64,000 bases of DNA from Mansonella perstans (GCA_037074765.1 JBAMDO010000001.1:358762-422761), one strand, 5' to 3'; shown: positions 1-14,445, counted from the first letter of the stretch. Numbers and translations: made by a program. Notes: generated from the letters alone by a model not told the origin.

Positions 1-119
1 GCATAAAAATCAAATTTAATTAACGGATAGTATTGGAAAGCTCTGGAAAAATATTCATTTTCTAATGCTACTTCGTTGGCATGTCATTTGTAAAAATTTT
101 TATAAACTAATTTACTTAC

Positions 120-3100
120 TCCTTCACATCCACGACAGATTAGAGTGCTCAACTTTGGACAACCCCGTAGTACTGCTTGTACACCTCGATTTTGCACATT
201 TTCACACCAACTGATATTTAAATATTCCAAATTTTTACATCCTTCACTGTAACAAATAACTGATTACGAAACATTTCTTTTTTATCGCCAAGTTATTTTT
301 TTTCAAATTTAAATCAGAATTTTACCAATTTGCAAAAGTTCTACCGAAATTTTACTATTTTAATGAATTAGAAATCCATCAAAATTTTATCACTTTGTTA
401 AAGAATTTCTTTAACAGATTATGATTTAATTGAAATGATTCGCAAATTTATTAATCATCTAATAAATTAATCGATTTTGAATCTCACTTTTTTTTGTCTG
501 AAATTTACTATTTATCTATAGTATAAACATACCTTATTGCACTGAGAGATTTATCAGTTATTGCAGTGCAATTCTCGAGATCCAGCCATACTAATCGATG
601 ACAATTCCTTCCCAAATATTCGCATGTACTGAAATAACGAAATGGAAACTAAATTTCTAAATTTAGTTAACAAGTCTCATAACATTTTTTTTCGGATTAA
701 ATAAATCTTCAAAACATGTTACACCTATTTATTTGCATGTAAAGTTAAATTATGGTAATAAACTATTTCAGAAATTACTAAATTTTGAAGATTTTCGTAA
801 TTTTATAATAAATTTCAATAAATGCGAATGAAATCTTTTTTCTTTTAAAATTTCCAAATTAAAGTTTAAAGGAAATAATGAAATGCTATTGCTTCCTTAT
901 CAAATAAACTCTTCTTCGATCCTTTTCCAACTCATCAGTGCATGTGCAATCTAAATGATGTACTGGAACTTTTTCCAGGGGACGACATCAAAAGACAGAG
1001 TTGACATTGTGACTTCTTCGATATATTTTATACAAAATTATCCAACAATGGATTTAAAATTTATTTTAAATTATAAGATAAGAGAAAACTTACGAATCAG
1101 TAACACGTTTACATCTGTACAATGAAAGATGTTCAATATTTGGACATTTTAGTGTAAATGATCGTAAAGCATTTTCATGCACATTTTCACAACCACGTAA
1201 ACTTAATTTTTTCAAAAAACCACCACATCTTTTTGCTAAATTTTCCACTACTGGTGCCTGAAATGTCAACCTTTGCTTATCACATGTCGAAACAGTCTGT
1301 CATTTAAGCTAAATGAAAAATGCTTAATGTTTTGAATGACATAAATTTTGATATGCAAAACTTTTTTTTAAAACGCTTCTTTAATTAATATGGCGCTTAT
1401 CTTTTAAAAAATATTGTTAAGCATATTGTTAGAAACTTTTCAGAAGGATCGAAGAAATCTTTCATTGTTAATGTTTTTATGCTTTTATATTAAATTTAGA
1501 AATCCGTTTTTTAAAAAGAAAATGATATTAATAATTTGGAAAAAAATCAAACTAATTATAATTCTGTGATGATTAATGTTAAACAGAGGTAAAGCAACTG
1601 GATGAACGATTGTTTATAATTTAATATTTAATTTATTTATGTTTCCATTTTTAATTTTATTTACATCTCTGTTTATTGAACGTTAAAATGAGATTTAATT
1701 GGACAGGAAATTTTTAGAGTATAAATGAATTGTATGTATGAACAACAACTATCGAACAATTTAAATAAAGAGAAGTGGATTTGAAGTAACCAAAATGATC
1801 CTCTCAAATGATGCATTTGCAGACCATGTCTCTACTTATTTAAAACTTGTCATAAAATTAAATTATTATTATTATTGACAATAAAATACATCGCATGCCT
1901 ACATATTTAATGCGTGTATGAAATTCAAGCAGCATAACCTTAATTAAACTAATGTGCAACTCATTATAGCACTAACAGCAAATGCGATGACAACAACAAC
2001 ACTAATGACAATAAAGAGGAATATGATTAATATTGTTTTGATAACTTTTATTTCCTATCATAAATTTAGAAGCAATGGTAACAAGAAAATGCTTGAAATA
2101 TTTGTCAGATATTCGACAGCACAGAATAATAGTAATGGTAGCAGTAGTCTTACCTTTCCAAAACTTTCGCCATCTCTTTCCCTTTCTAACATCCTTACTC
2201 TGTTTTATTAGTGCTGTTTCCTTTAAATCTATTGAAATGTAAAGTAAAGAATGAAATTGGCAACCTTGCTTCAAAATACTCAATAAATTTCGCAGTTTAT
2301 GATATTTTAACAATAAAAACAATAGATATAATTAACTAAATTATAAGCAAGCAGCAAAAAATGATACATAATTACAATTATTATTATAATAATTAATAAG
2401 TAGATGTTAGAACTGCTTACTTTGATATCTTTTTGAAATTGAAAGAGATCAACTTGCTGCCAGTTGCTACCATCAAGTGCTAAAAGATTCCAATGTCGAC
2501 ATGTTTGCGCACATCGGCATAATGATGTAATATCCAAAAATGAAAAAATCCTGAAAATAAACGATTTTGAAAATTCCGGAGACGAAAAACGAAGATAGAC
2601 AGTTGAAGTTTTTTTTTTTTTATTTAAAAAGAAAGAATGTAAAATGCTGAAACAATATTTTAGTATTTCTCTCATGAAGAATTTCTCAGAAAATTTTCAA
2701 GATCTCTTGAATGTGTGATGGCTGATAATGAAAATTTTAAAAAACAAATTTATTTTCTTCCCACAAATTCTTTTTCTTTTGCTAGCATATTTTGAATTTG
2801 AAATGAAACAACAATTTAGAAAAAACCTTACAGAAGCAAGTAATGTTAAAAAAAAAAAAAAAAAAAAAAACAAATTAACTAATTAATACTATTAGAAAAA
2901 AAAAATATTCTTGCCTAAGAATGAGTTCTTTTGGTAGAATCCGATTAATGAGCGGCTGATCGGACTGGGCAGGTAGAAGAGTTGTTATTAAGTACATCTG
3001 TAATAAATTTTAAAATTATCTATTCAAAAGTAATAAATATTTTAAAAAATCTGAAAGATTAATTAGCTTTTTTGTCCAACTTAAAAATGCCAATTTAAAC

Positions 3101-6100
3101 ATTCTTTTACGCTGCAAAAAAATTTTTCGACTTGACTGTTAAGCCTAAAACCATTTAAAATTTGTAATAAATTCTCATTTTTCTGCTCTTAACATAATTC
3201 ATATACTTAAATAACCGCAATAAATCTTTACTGAAAAGATTTTTTGCGAAGAAAATAATCTTCAGAATGAAAGATTTTCAGTCGATCAAAACTTTATTTA
3301 TGAATTTTAAAATTTCATTTTAAAACAAAATTATCAACAAAGAAAGAAAATTTTGATAAATTAATTTTAATAAAAAATGGGCCAAGAACATATACTCTCA
3401 AAATTTAAAAAATAAATTATCACTTCTTAAGCGTAATACATTGCACCTATTTGAAATCTAAAATAAACTTATTGTTATGATAAATCAACTATTCTTCTGA
3501 TCATTTTCATTATTTCTTCTACGATTATGTCAGTTGATATTCAGGTTGATCGTTTAAAAGATTTATTTATTCAAAAAAGGAGATGAAAAAAGTTACATTT
3601 AATAAATGACAACAATTAATGACAAAATTTAAAGATGTGAGAAAATGATGAGTGATAGAGCGAAGAACATGACGACAAGTCGAAAAAGCTTTCTGTCGCT
3701 TTGATATCATTCAGTTAGTGAGGGATGATTTAAGCAAAGAAAAAGAAATTCTCTAAGTAATATAAATAAAGTGAAGTGGCAAATGGCATCATATGAAATC
3801 TAATTTTTTTCCAATTTCCAATCCATAAATGATATCTATCACCCAACTGAAATATATAAAATAAAATCAAAAGCCAGGAATATTTTTTCATTTTTTTCTT
3901 TTCAAAAGCTAAAAATCAAAAAACTTTTGTTCGCTATAAAGTCTCAGGTAAGCTTGTCAGAGAAATCATTTTAATTTTTTAACTTATAATTTATTTTTAT
4001 ATTTCCATATGTCTGAAAGTGAATTTTCGATAATGCATTAGTGAAATATGATGAGAAAGTTTTACCTCGTATGTTGTTGCAATTGTATACAGTATTTTAA
4101 ACTTTAATTTTGTAATACAGTATTTTAAACTTTAATTTTGTAAAAAGTTTATTCATTAACATATCTCTTTACAGAATATAAAAAGGTGTTTAATTTAAAT
4201 ACTGTAATACAATTTAACCCTTTCATCATTTCCAATTTATAAGTTGAAGTTTTTTTTAAAACTTAAAAACTTCTTTTCTGAAAGAACTTTTATGCTACTG
4301 AAACAAATTTCCATACATTAATGAAATTGAAATTGTTACTGAAAAAGAAATGGAATTGGTCAAGAATGAAAAAAAAGATGTGAAAGATGGGTAGTGAAAT
4401 TTTATGTTTAATTTTTTTTAAACCAGGAAAGAAGAATGAAGAAGAGAAAAGAAGAAGAGGATGAGGAAGGGAAAGAAGGAGTGATAGCATTTTGCGCTGC
4501 CAATCAAACTTAATGCAGCTTTATTAAAATATTAAACCAGAACTTTGCCTTCTCTTTTTCTCACATTTAAAAAAGCCAAAAACCATAATTAACAATTACT
4601 CGATGTTTCTAACTCTACTATTAATACTACTTCTACTGCTGCTACCGCAACAAAAAGAAATTTCATGTGTATTTAAACAAAACAAAATTATTTTGATAAA
4701 AGAACTTTGTAAAAATTTTGAATAAAAATTTGTGCAATTCAATTTCATTCATCGCTTTAATTGTTCATTTATTATTCTCATTATTCATTTTTCTTTTCTC
4801 GAAAATGATAAAACTAAAAATGAAAAATGACCGTATAAAAACAATTTCTCGAAAATAATAAACCTAAAAATGATTTCAGATATTGTAAAAGCAAAGTTAT
4901 AAAACTAACTGAAATTATCGAAGTAACTAATGGATTGAGTTAGCTGCTTAAATTATGCTTTAAATGAATCAATTGCTAATAATAATAACGAATCTAGTTT
5001 ATCGCATTTCCAGAATGCTACCAAAACGTAAGTAGTTAAGCTGACAGAGCGGATGGGAGTAGCAGAGAGAAAGAGAAATGTTAAAATTTATAAAAATAAA
5101 TCTTCTATTTAATTGAGCAGTTCATTTAATAGCAGCGAAATAAATTTATATGTGCAGGGCAGGAATTACATTAATCAATTAACAATCAGTTAAGTTTTTT
5201 TTTCCTTTTCTTTTTAATAGACAATACTATTGTTGACATTATTTATCTTTGTTAGAAATTTCAAAAAGCACAATTGCATATAACAAATCAAACATCCCTT
5301 TAACTTCTCTTTTTTTCCAGCATTTTTCCTTCTCTTTTTTGTCTGTTTGTTTTAAATAAAGTTGCAGTAATGCTTCAAAATGAGAGATATTGTAACATTA
5401 TTGTTATATAAGCTGAATGAAAAAAAATTGAGAGTTTTAACTTCTAACAATACAAATTGCATATTTGATCCCAACGCTGGTGCTGTGTTTGATTTGTAGT
5501 TATAACTAGTATTTAATTGTAATGAGCTCGAAAAAAGTGGTAATAATTGAGGATTTAATCCGAAAAAAAATCTAATTTTTGATCAAAATCACTGACTGTT
5601 AAAGCTACTGAGCGTCATTGTTGTAAACGATAAATATAATATTTAAGTACTGCTAATGCTACTGCAAATAAAAAAATAAAACAAACCAGTGTTGAAAGTT
5701 TTGATAAAATAACTATTTATTAAATTTAAAAAGTTCAAGTCAGAATTTTTGATTTCTTTTTTTTGAAAGAATGAAATGTAAAATGTCAAGTGTAAAATAA
5801 ACGGGGAGAAAAATTTGAAAAAAGTTTATGTTTGATAACTTTCATTAACTCATTTTCTCCACTTAAAATATTTTTCGTTTCCATTCTAAATTGATAAAAT
5901 TAGTATCAGTGTTATACAATCATACCATTTTGTCAGTGTTAATATTAGTACTCTAAATTACAATATCATTACACTTCATCTTATTAGATTTGTCTAGAAA
6001 CACCTGAGGGCTAAAACTTAGCATCACTGAATGACAAATAGCACTCAGTATTTCAGCAGAATTATTGAATTTCTAAAAGCTTTTTCAGTTCAAAAATTTC

Positions 6101-8773
6101 GTAAACTTCAAGCTTTCCAATGAATCATTTTAAAATAGATTCTGCGTGTACGATGTCACAATAATATCGAACTATTAAATTACAGTTTATTTCATAGTGT
6201 CATAATTAGTCAATGAAAAAAAAAAAAAGTTTCTTATTAAAATTCAGGAAAAGAAATGAATTCAACTGGAAAAGTAATTTTTAAAATAAAGTTGAATCAC
6301 GAAATTATTTTTTTGAAAAAAAAAGGTTAAAAATGGGAAAATACGGGAAGAATTAACGATAAAAGATATATTAGCTTATGGAATAAGAAGAAAATTAATT
6401 CATCTGAGACGAAAGAATAATCTCAGTTACAAAGTTTCGGCAATGCTGGAAGTAATCCTTCAAGAAATTCCGGGAGATAAACACTTAATTTCATCTATTT
6501 TTCCCACTACTTTTGTGAAGGAAAAAAAATCGCAATAAAAAAGTTGCAATAAAATAAGCAATACTCTGATGAAGAGAAATTTAGTTAGTTTGCGAAAGTA
6601 AAAACAAAATATAACATGAACGGGGAGCGGGTTAGAAGAAAGAGAAAAGAAAGGAAAAGAAAAATACGAAAAGGAAATCAAAACGATATCCGATTGCAAA
6701 ATCGATCAAAACGATGATAATGATGATGATAGCGGTGATGATAATAATGATGATATAATGATGATAATAATCATGATGATATTTATAATGATTGCTGTCG
6801 TTTTCAAAATATTTAAACAAACAAAGCTAAGTTGAAGCAATAAATTGTGTTGATAATTTATTTCGATTAGTTATAGTAATTAATGATTGAGAAGTATTTA
6901 ATTACTGTCAATAATAAAAATATATGTTTAATGTAAACAATGCATATACAAATATAGAATAATTGCCACCATAAATGTCACCATTTACTTATGGCAGAGA
7001 GTCTGAAATTTTCATTATGTAAACTTATATTTTATTTAGAGCACATGGAAGATTTCTTGAATTTATTATTGAAGTTTTTGTGGAAAGCAAAATTTAGAGC
7101 AATTAGAGTATTATAATGTCAACAAATGGAAAAATTAGAATACTGTTAACAAATGTAGAAAATATTTTGTCGATCAATAATCATCTTCTAATTCTTAATC
7201 TTATCCAGACTAAATTGTTAAATCAAAAATTTTTTCATGAACAAATAGAGAAGATGTCGTTAAATTAGGCATCAAATCTGGCAAATAGGTCAAGTAAACA
7301 GAAAGACAATAGATCAGGTACATGGTATGTGATTTATTGCTTTTACTTTCACATACATCATTAGATGTTATTGTCACATCAGAGGTTAAATAGAAACAGA
7401 TGTTACCGTAGCTAAACCAACAAAAGTCTTCAAGGTCATCATCATTATCATTATAATGAGCCAGTAATAAAAGGGGTCATTTTGCTCTCGCAGATGGTCA
7501 TATTTTTGATTTCGTTCCATTTCTAACCTCATTCATTCCACATAGAATTGCAAATTTCCTTAAAATTACATTTGTCAAAAGGAATTTTTGAATGAATAAA
7601 ATGAATTGCTTCACAATTGCAGCAACTATGTTTTGGAAAATGTTTTTTTCTGCTAGAGAGGAAAGCTAAATGCTGTGCTAAAAGAAAGAAAACATAAAAA
7701 AGGATACGAGGATTAGGAATAAGTTCAGAATAATCATAATAAAGATGAAATAAAAAAAATCGGAAAAGAATAAATAAATCGATTACCAACAGAATATATT
7801 AAAAATAAATAAATGATTAAATTAACGACAGAACATTTTAGAAAAAAGTAAATGACTGCGCTGTTAAATACTTCAAAAAAAAGCGGTAACATTTGCAGTA
7901 CCTACAATACTGCAAGATAAAACTTAGACAAAAACTGTAGATATTAATTGGACTCTGAATAATGTCCTATGCATTTAATTTAAAGATAAAAGAAAATCAA
8001 GGAATCGAGTATTGAATAGAGAAAAAACTAGAATCAAAAAACAGTGCAATTAATTTGTTTCCAATATGTTCTTATAATATAACAAGAACATAAAACACAA
8101 ATTTACAAAATGTTGTTTAATTTTCAATTGAGGGTTTTTGAAAATCCTCGTAAATAATTAAGGATTAAAGAAACAAATTTCAACAGAAATTACGATCATT
8201 TTTGTTTAAATTCATATTATACTGAATTAAAAAATGATATCCTGTCTAGAATGGATGAAATGAAAAAGACCAGCAAAAAAAATTTGAATTCTCTCGGTTA
8301 ATGATCAGTGAAATAGTTAGAATTAACTGTAGGAAAGAGTGAAATAAAGATATGAAAAAAAGATTTAAAACTTAAAACGCACTTATAATTATAGAATAAA
8401 CTCATTTTTTTCAAATTGTTAATTTCAAAGTCATAATAATGATTAATTAGAAACATGCAGCAGTTTAGATAACAACATTTATAAAGAACGATCGGTCGAT
8501 CGATATAATAATGCAAGAAGGAATGACACATACCCTGTATTGTCCTCTGGAACCATCGATCAGACTCATTAATTTATCACGATATTTGTAAAGTTTATAG
8601 GCTAACATAACACTCTTCGAGCACTTTGCTTCAGGTGTAACCTTTAATTCGTTCACCTGCCCCATTACTGCTATCGTCGATAGGCTTGTATCATCCGACA
8701 ATGCCTTTTGATTTTGCGGGTAATCACAATCAAATGTGCGACCAAATCGTAGCGATTGTAAAGTACAAGTCAT
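120..8773 (-). CDS. F-box and leucine-rich repeat protein, FBXL2/FBXL20 family (3' end outside window)
   Basis: Substrate-recognition subunit of an SCF-type ubiquitin ligase: the F-box binds Skp1 and the leucine-rich repeats bind the target. Minus-strand exons 8534-8773, 2915-2997, 2421-2550, 1094-1257, 533-628 and 120-246 join with matching phases into 280 codons with no stop; the gene continues past base 1. Visible: an 80-residue N-terminal exon without recognised domain; the F-box with INRILPKELILR and IFSFLDITSLCRCAQTCRHW, then LALDGSNWQ; then repeats such as RCGGFLKKLSLRGCENVHEN, LDLENCTAITD and LEYLNISWCENV. This pattern matches vertebrate FBXL20 closely. The start at 8773 is preceded two codons upstream by an in-frame TGA. 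Intron 1 is about 5.5 kb; the intron at 2914-2551 uses a GC donor. Upstream exons near 17.3-19.1 kb may provide an alternative N terminus. Confidence 0.93.
1258..2420. other. F-box gene intron
   Basis: Intron between the F-box exon and the first LRR exon. It is A+T-rich with short Asn/Ile-coding-like frames on both strands that I regard as chance. No conserved element recognised. Confidence 0.7.
2551..2914 (-). other. GC-AG intron of the F-box gene
   Basis: Read on the minus strand, the intron begins AG|GCAAGAA and ends TTTTCAG. Joining it this way keeps the frame ELILR-IFSFLD exactly as in the FBXL family. No GT donor lies within the next ~25 bases, so a GC donor is the best reading. It contains an uninterrupted A/T run near 2850-2870. 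Confidence 0.75.
4088..4143. repeat. 28-bp perfect tandem duplication
   Basis: Two adjacent copies of a unit starting TACAGTATTTTAAACTTT (4088-4115 and 4116-4143), identical by eye. Likely replication slippage within an intron. Confidence 0.9.
6712..6790. repeat. GAT/AAT imperfect microsatellite
   Basis: Runs of GATGATAATGATGATGAT with interruptions, giving poly-Ile/Tyr/His frames on the minus strand that should not be read as protein. Confidence 0.85.
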
Positions 8774-9512
8774 TTGTCAAATTTTGAAGTGATGAAGAGA
8801 AGAAATACAGGGAGAGATAGAGTTGAAAAGAAAAAAGAAGAAATACTAGTCGATGAGTTGTCTTTTTTTTTTTTTCAAAACATTTCAATGAAGTGACCGA
8901 AAATGGATGCACGAGTTACAGTGGTAATACTGTTGTTTGCCTCTTCCATTTGCCGATAGTGTGATTGAAATTTAAATGTGTCAGTTAATAAATATGCAAC
9001 TGAAATTTATGAAAACTTCAGAGAACAGAAAAAGTAATGGTAAGAAGCAGTAATGATTGAAATTCCTCCACAATATCGTAGTTTCATCGAGATTTTATAA
9101 TCTAAAAAAGCAAAAATGCTGCTCATTAAAGCAGATATGAATTAACATAGCATTTTTAAATTTCTATCAATTAAAGCAGTTTGTCAAATAAAGCAGTAAA
9201 TATAAGAAATGACCGATTCAGTTAGATACGTTGCGAATGTGAAATGCTTTTATTGCTGACGTAATTCCGTAACTAGGTAACAAGATGAGCAACTTCTTAG
9301 TTGTAACCGATCGATTTATGCTATGTGGTGTATCATAATGCTAAGTGTTATCAACATGCCTTTGAAAAAGCAACAGGTAATTTGAGAATTGCTAAATAAG
9401 TAGATAGATACACATCATTTAGGCAAATAAAACTCAATAGAAGAGAGAAATAAATATGATGTTTTAAGCAGATGTTGAAGAGGAAATAAATAAATTGAAA
9501 CCGAAATGAGGG

Positions 9513-9653
9513 ATGCAATATCAACTGGATTGGAAAGGAAGGTTAATGATCGGAGAAGAGGTTAACATTGAGGATGACAAAACAGAAATGACAACGAAGA
9601 AGACTGAAGTGAACCCAAAAGTACTAAACCCGCTGAACTTCTATCACGGATAA
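9513..9653 (+). CDS. Candidate small ORF, 46 aa, unknown
   Basis: ATG to TAA frame of 47 codons preceded by an in-frame TGA. It reads charged and hydrophilic (contains GEEVNIEDDKTEMTTKK and ends NPLNFYHG), with codons less A+T-biased than its surroundings. There is no signal peptide, membrane segment or family match that I recognise. On the opposite strand a splice-like acceptor (TTTACAG before 9694) opens a short frame ending GYFQGPPPPSI at 9657, so the island could alternatively be a terminal exon on the minus strand. It may equally be chance. Confidence 0.25.
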   Translation: MQYQLDWKGRLMIGEEVNIEDDKTEMTTKKTEVNPKVLNPLNFYHG

Positions 9654-9903
9654 CAATTAAATAGATGGTGGAGGAGGACCTTGGAAGTAACCTGCTGTAA
9701 ATTCAATATAACGAAGGCTAAGCCTCCTATTCTAACAAATACGTTTATTTGACATTTGTTGTTATTAATGAAGACGAATATAAAATTAGAAAAGAAAGAA
9801 GTTAAATAATAATAAAATTATTTACGATCCATAAATATACCGAGAATTCTTCTAGACTCTGACCAAACTTTAACCTTTCTCCTAAAGATGGATCTATTAC
9901 TTT

Positions 9904-9959
9904 ACATAGCTTTATTTAAATAAATATGAATACATAGCTTTATTTAAATAAATAAGAAT
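9904..9959. repeat. 28-bp tandem duplication
   Basis: Two near-identical copies of a unit beginning ACATAGCTTTATTTAAATAA (9904-9931 and 9932-9959), differing at one position near the end. Confidence 0.85.
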
Positions 9960-10041
9960 TAATGATAAATTTTGTCCGTTTTTTTTTTTTTTTTTTGCTC
10001 CTTTTAATAACTATATTAAAACACAAATTTGATGATAGAGA

Positions 10042-10127
10042 TGAGCTATAGATAAGTGTCAAGATGAAACATGATTATGAGCTATGGATAAATATCCGTA
10101 TGAAACATGATCATAAGCCATAAATGA
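10042..10127. repeat. Degenerate ~38-bp tandem repeat
   Basis: Repeated motif (ATGAGCTATRGATAAR then GATGAAACATGATYAT) in about two and a half diverged copies. The 105-codon minus frame running through it (10059-10376) is partly a product of this repeat. Confidence 0.6.
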
Positions 10128-13100
10128 ATTTCCCGATGAAATGTCACAGGGAATGAATATAGAAATCCCAAAGATAAACTGAATTCTGAACAGAGAGAAA
10201 ACATGGGATGCATATTGTTTGAATGTGGCCGGTTTGCATGATAAATTTGTGTTATTTTGCTTTTGTTGTGATTTTAATTTTTCTTTTCTTTCATCTGTTA
10301 CATAAAAAGTAACGACTGAAAATTTAAACTTGCCATCCTTTTCAGGAACATACACACATACAAATACAAAACTCAAAAAGTATTTTTCACAAATTTTTTA
10401 ATATTTCTCTCTCTCTCATCGCTTTTTTCCCTTCTTTTTATGCCAGTAAAGAAAGAGAAAAAAGACTTGATCGCAGATTTGAATAAAGAAGTAAAAGAAA
10501 TTAGATCATTTTAGCAAAATCCCTCAAATAAAAATTTATCGATAGCATCATCATCAGATTTACAAAGATAAAAACAAAGATTGACATTTTAAAGACAAAT
10601 ATTTAAAAAAAAAAACGGATAGAAATTAAAAAGAAAGATTTTGAAAAAAGTGGAGTGTGGGAGAGGGAAAATGTGATAAAATGTAGAACTGTTGGGAAGA
10701 TAATTTTTTAACTGGATTAACATGGAATATGAACTAATTTTTAAAAAATATGTCAGTTATATTGTACGTATATGAATTTATCTGTACACATTATCTATTA
10801 ATTAAAAAAGAAAAACTATTAATAACATCAAAAAAGTAACGAATTGTGGTATACAATAGTTTTTTATTCAATTTTAATATTTTTCCCACAGTTATCTGTG
10901 GGACAAAATTAACGGAAAATTAATATGGAAATTTAATTTGTGCAACTATCCAATTCAAAATACAAAATGTAAAATTTCTTAGGCGAAAAAAAAAAATCTT
11001 TTCATTGATTAAAAATTAAATTTCTTTTTTTTGAAACAAATTTTTGTAAGAAAAGATAGAAAAAGAACAAAAAGCAAGGTATGATTAGATGATACTATTT
11101 TTTACAGATAACAATAAAAGAAAATCTTTAAAACTTTCCTAGTCTATTTTTTCCGCTATTTCCCATCTTTTTTTCCTTTTATCCGAAAAATGACAAAAAG
11201 AAATTGTAGCTCCAGCAGCTTTTTTTTTTTTTTTTATTAAATTTATGACTTTTCACATTCAAACATAGATGTGATGATAATAAAGATAGAAGGAAGGAAG
11301 GTAATTAATTAATTAAGCAATTTTATTTATTCATTATTTTCTTGTTTAATGCAATATCGGAGCGCGATGCATTGCACAATGATGATATTGTGATTCATTC
11401 AATTTAAGATTTTAACAATTTTTGTCGAATGAATGGTAATTTATAATATTTAACACCATTTACCGGCAATCTTTAATGAATTCAAATGATAGCAATGGTA
11501 CGACTGACCAATGGTGCATTCATTTATCTTTGCAAGGTGGTGGATATTATAAAATATACTAAATGATACATTCCTTGCTCATTTAATATTCCATAATGTT
11601 TGGGAAATTATTTTGCTCACTGATTTAAATAATATCATTCATAAAAAAAGATTACAGATTATGGTGACAAATATAGCATTTATTATCACATATGATAAAG
11701 AGGAAATTTCAAAAAATATTATTGAAGTACGGATATTTTCGATTTACTGTTAGATAAGAAAAGCCTTATATTATTGATCTTTCAAATGCTCTCTAAATTA
11801 TAGTATAGAATTTTACAATATAATAAAGATTTCTAATATATTGCATGTAATCTTTGGAAGTGACAATCAGATCTCTTTCATTAATCTTAATTTAATTTAA
11901 TTAGCATTGCATATATGTTGTATAGATGTTTATCAATATAATAACTAAACTAATCGTCCAAATTCTTTTCTCTTTCTTAGCTATCTATTATTTCATTTAT
12001 GTATCATATCATTTTGATTTGATATAAGAAGTTAGCTACTTTCAGAACATCAAATATTCATATCAATTGTGGTGGACTAATTCAATTCTATCTATCGCAT
12101 TGTATAAGCGAATACATAGATACGGAAATATATACACATACACAGACGGACATACACAAATAGACAAATAAGAGCAGAGAGACAAACATAGGCAGACATA
12201 CTGAGTATGAAGGAAGTTTAATCATGGAATAAAAATTAGCGATATGAAATCAAATTTTAGAGTAATCATCAACGTCAATCAAAAACTTTTGCATTTATCA
12301 GATGCCTTTTTTGATGAATATTTTTCGTTTCAAATTTTGCATTTTTCATTTTGTTATCAAATTCATAAAAATCATTACTATCCAATTCTCTCTTCAAATT
12401 ATTCATTTGCACTGGTATGCAGATGTTATGTTTGTCGTTATGTACAAGCAAAAACCTTATGATCTTCGGAAGTTTCGAAAAGATAAACTAATAACTTTCA
12501 ATTTGTAACTTTTATAATGAGAATATCTTTTACATGGAATTGATACAACACTTGCCATTTTATAATTGTATTCAAATATCGTTGAAATATGCTGAAAATT
12601 TTCCCATAAGAAAATTTTTCTGAAAGTATTCTAAGTTAGTATTACATAATTATGGATAATTTACCAAGTATTATTATTGAACTTCAAAATATGCCGAAAA
12701 AAAAAAACCTTCACAGACTATTTTGAAGAGTATGATAAAAAAAAATGGTTGTAAATTGTTAAATTGATTCCGGATTTATTTATAAAATTTTAATGATTGC
12801 CAAATTTGTAAAACGTTTAGATCGCAGTTAGATTAGGAATTATTTTCAAGTCATAAAAAATCGATTTTTTGGAGCACATCTGAAAAATTTATGGCAGTAA
12901 AAATGATCAACTACAAAATTTAAAGTAATCGGAATTATGAATCATAATTATTCAGCTATCATTATTCCTCATACATTCTAATCATCAATCAGCAATATAA
13001 TTATTTAACGAAAATACAATATCAAATCTATCAGATCTATTAATTAGCTGATTTTAGTTCCTTTCCTGTTTTTTCATTTCTAAATTGAATTTCTACAACT

Positions 13101-14214
13101 TACTGCAAACGAGACAGTTAATACGCTAGAAAATGAAATCGACGATAATCACCCTTAACCATAATAAATAATATTTAATAATCGCAATTGATCTAATTTA
13201 ATTAAAGAAACTAATATGATGATAATGAAAATTTCGAATCTTTGAAATAAGCCAGATACATACTAAGATTCAAAGCTTTTCCCTTTAATGAATGAATATA
13301 AGGACTGAAATAGTAAAATGCCGCGACAATAACAAAAGTGGTTGGAATTTTACAGTGCTACTACAATAATAGAAAAGCCTGAAATGACAAAATGCTATCA
13401 CAACAACAGAAATCTCAGAAAACTGCTACTAAAGCAGTAAAATACTTGGAATGTTGGACTGATTTCGTCTAAGCATAAGAAACGATATTTAAAAAGCTTT
13501 GCAAAGCTTATGTTCAAACAGGACTTTATTAGTATCATGCATTTTTCTCTTATGAAGAGTTAATAGTAAGAAAAATAGCTTGAAATTTATATTCCAAAGT
13601 TTAACTTACTTCTGTTCAAATATATCAGTTTCAAAATGTTCACAAATTTCTCATTGTAAAATGAAATGATTTATAGATTATCAACCAAAATAAAGTTTTA
13701 GTAATTAACGCCATTGTAAAAATTTGAAATGAAACAGCGACTGATAAATAAATTCAAATATAATCCAAACATAGCTTGTGACAAATGAAAAATGCGCAAT
13801 TTTTCTCTTTCCCCGACTGACAGACTGACTCTGACAACAGTGACAAAAAATTTAACCGCCAAAAAATTGGAAATCTAAATATTGAAGTTAAAACAGAAAA
13901 AGAACGAAGCAGTAATATCACTAATGCCTCTTTCAGGTCATATGCAGAAAAGGAAAAGACAGATGGAACAGGGTTATCCAACGTCGATGACCTCCAAAAT
14001 AAACCAAAAAAAAAGTAGGAAAGAAATCATTTTTGAAAAATTATATTTCTTTAGAAGGTCAAAAAAGGCAGATGGTCTTTGCATGTGAAGAACTTCATGA
14101 ATTAAACTGAAAGTAATAAAAGAAGCTTTCAGAATGGAGCATTATTCAAGTAATCCTATGTTACAGAATATATTATAAGTGAACAGATGTGTACGAGAAC
14201 GATAAATTTTATCT

Positions 14215-14445
14215 TTCCGAAAAGATAATAACTGCTATTACGATTAAAAATTACGAATAGATAAATTACGATTTGTTAAAAAGCTATTCCGAAAGAATAA
14301 TTAGCAATCACGATTTATTCAGCAGTAATGAGAACGGCAAACTTATCTATTCCGAAAGAATAATAATTGCTAATTACGATTTGTTACGAAGCTATTACGA
14401 AAGAATAATTGGCAATTACGATTTGTTAAGCAGTAATGATTAGGA
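14215..14445. repeat. Degenerate ~60-bp tandem repeat array
   Basis: Three to four imperfect copies built on CCGAAAGAATAATTAGCAAT and TTACGATTTGTTA, alternating with AGCAGTAATGA. Units differ by substitutions and short indels. Noncoding. Confidence 0.75.

Larger units (their letters stand above)
2998..8533. other. Long intron 1 of the F-box gene
   Basis: About 5.5 kb of A+T-rich sequence. It holds a 28-base direct tandem duplication (4088-4143) and a GAT/AAT microsatellite (6712-6790). Open frames here (for example minus 7529-7789) are compositionally biased and lack splice or homology support. I see no gene. Confidence 0.6.

Noticed and set aside
9625..9650. Short match to the 28S rRNA start (CCCGCTGAACTT)
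   Set aside because: Only about 12 bases match and the flanks are unrelated to rRNA.
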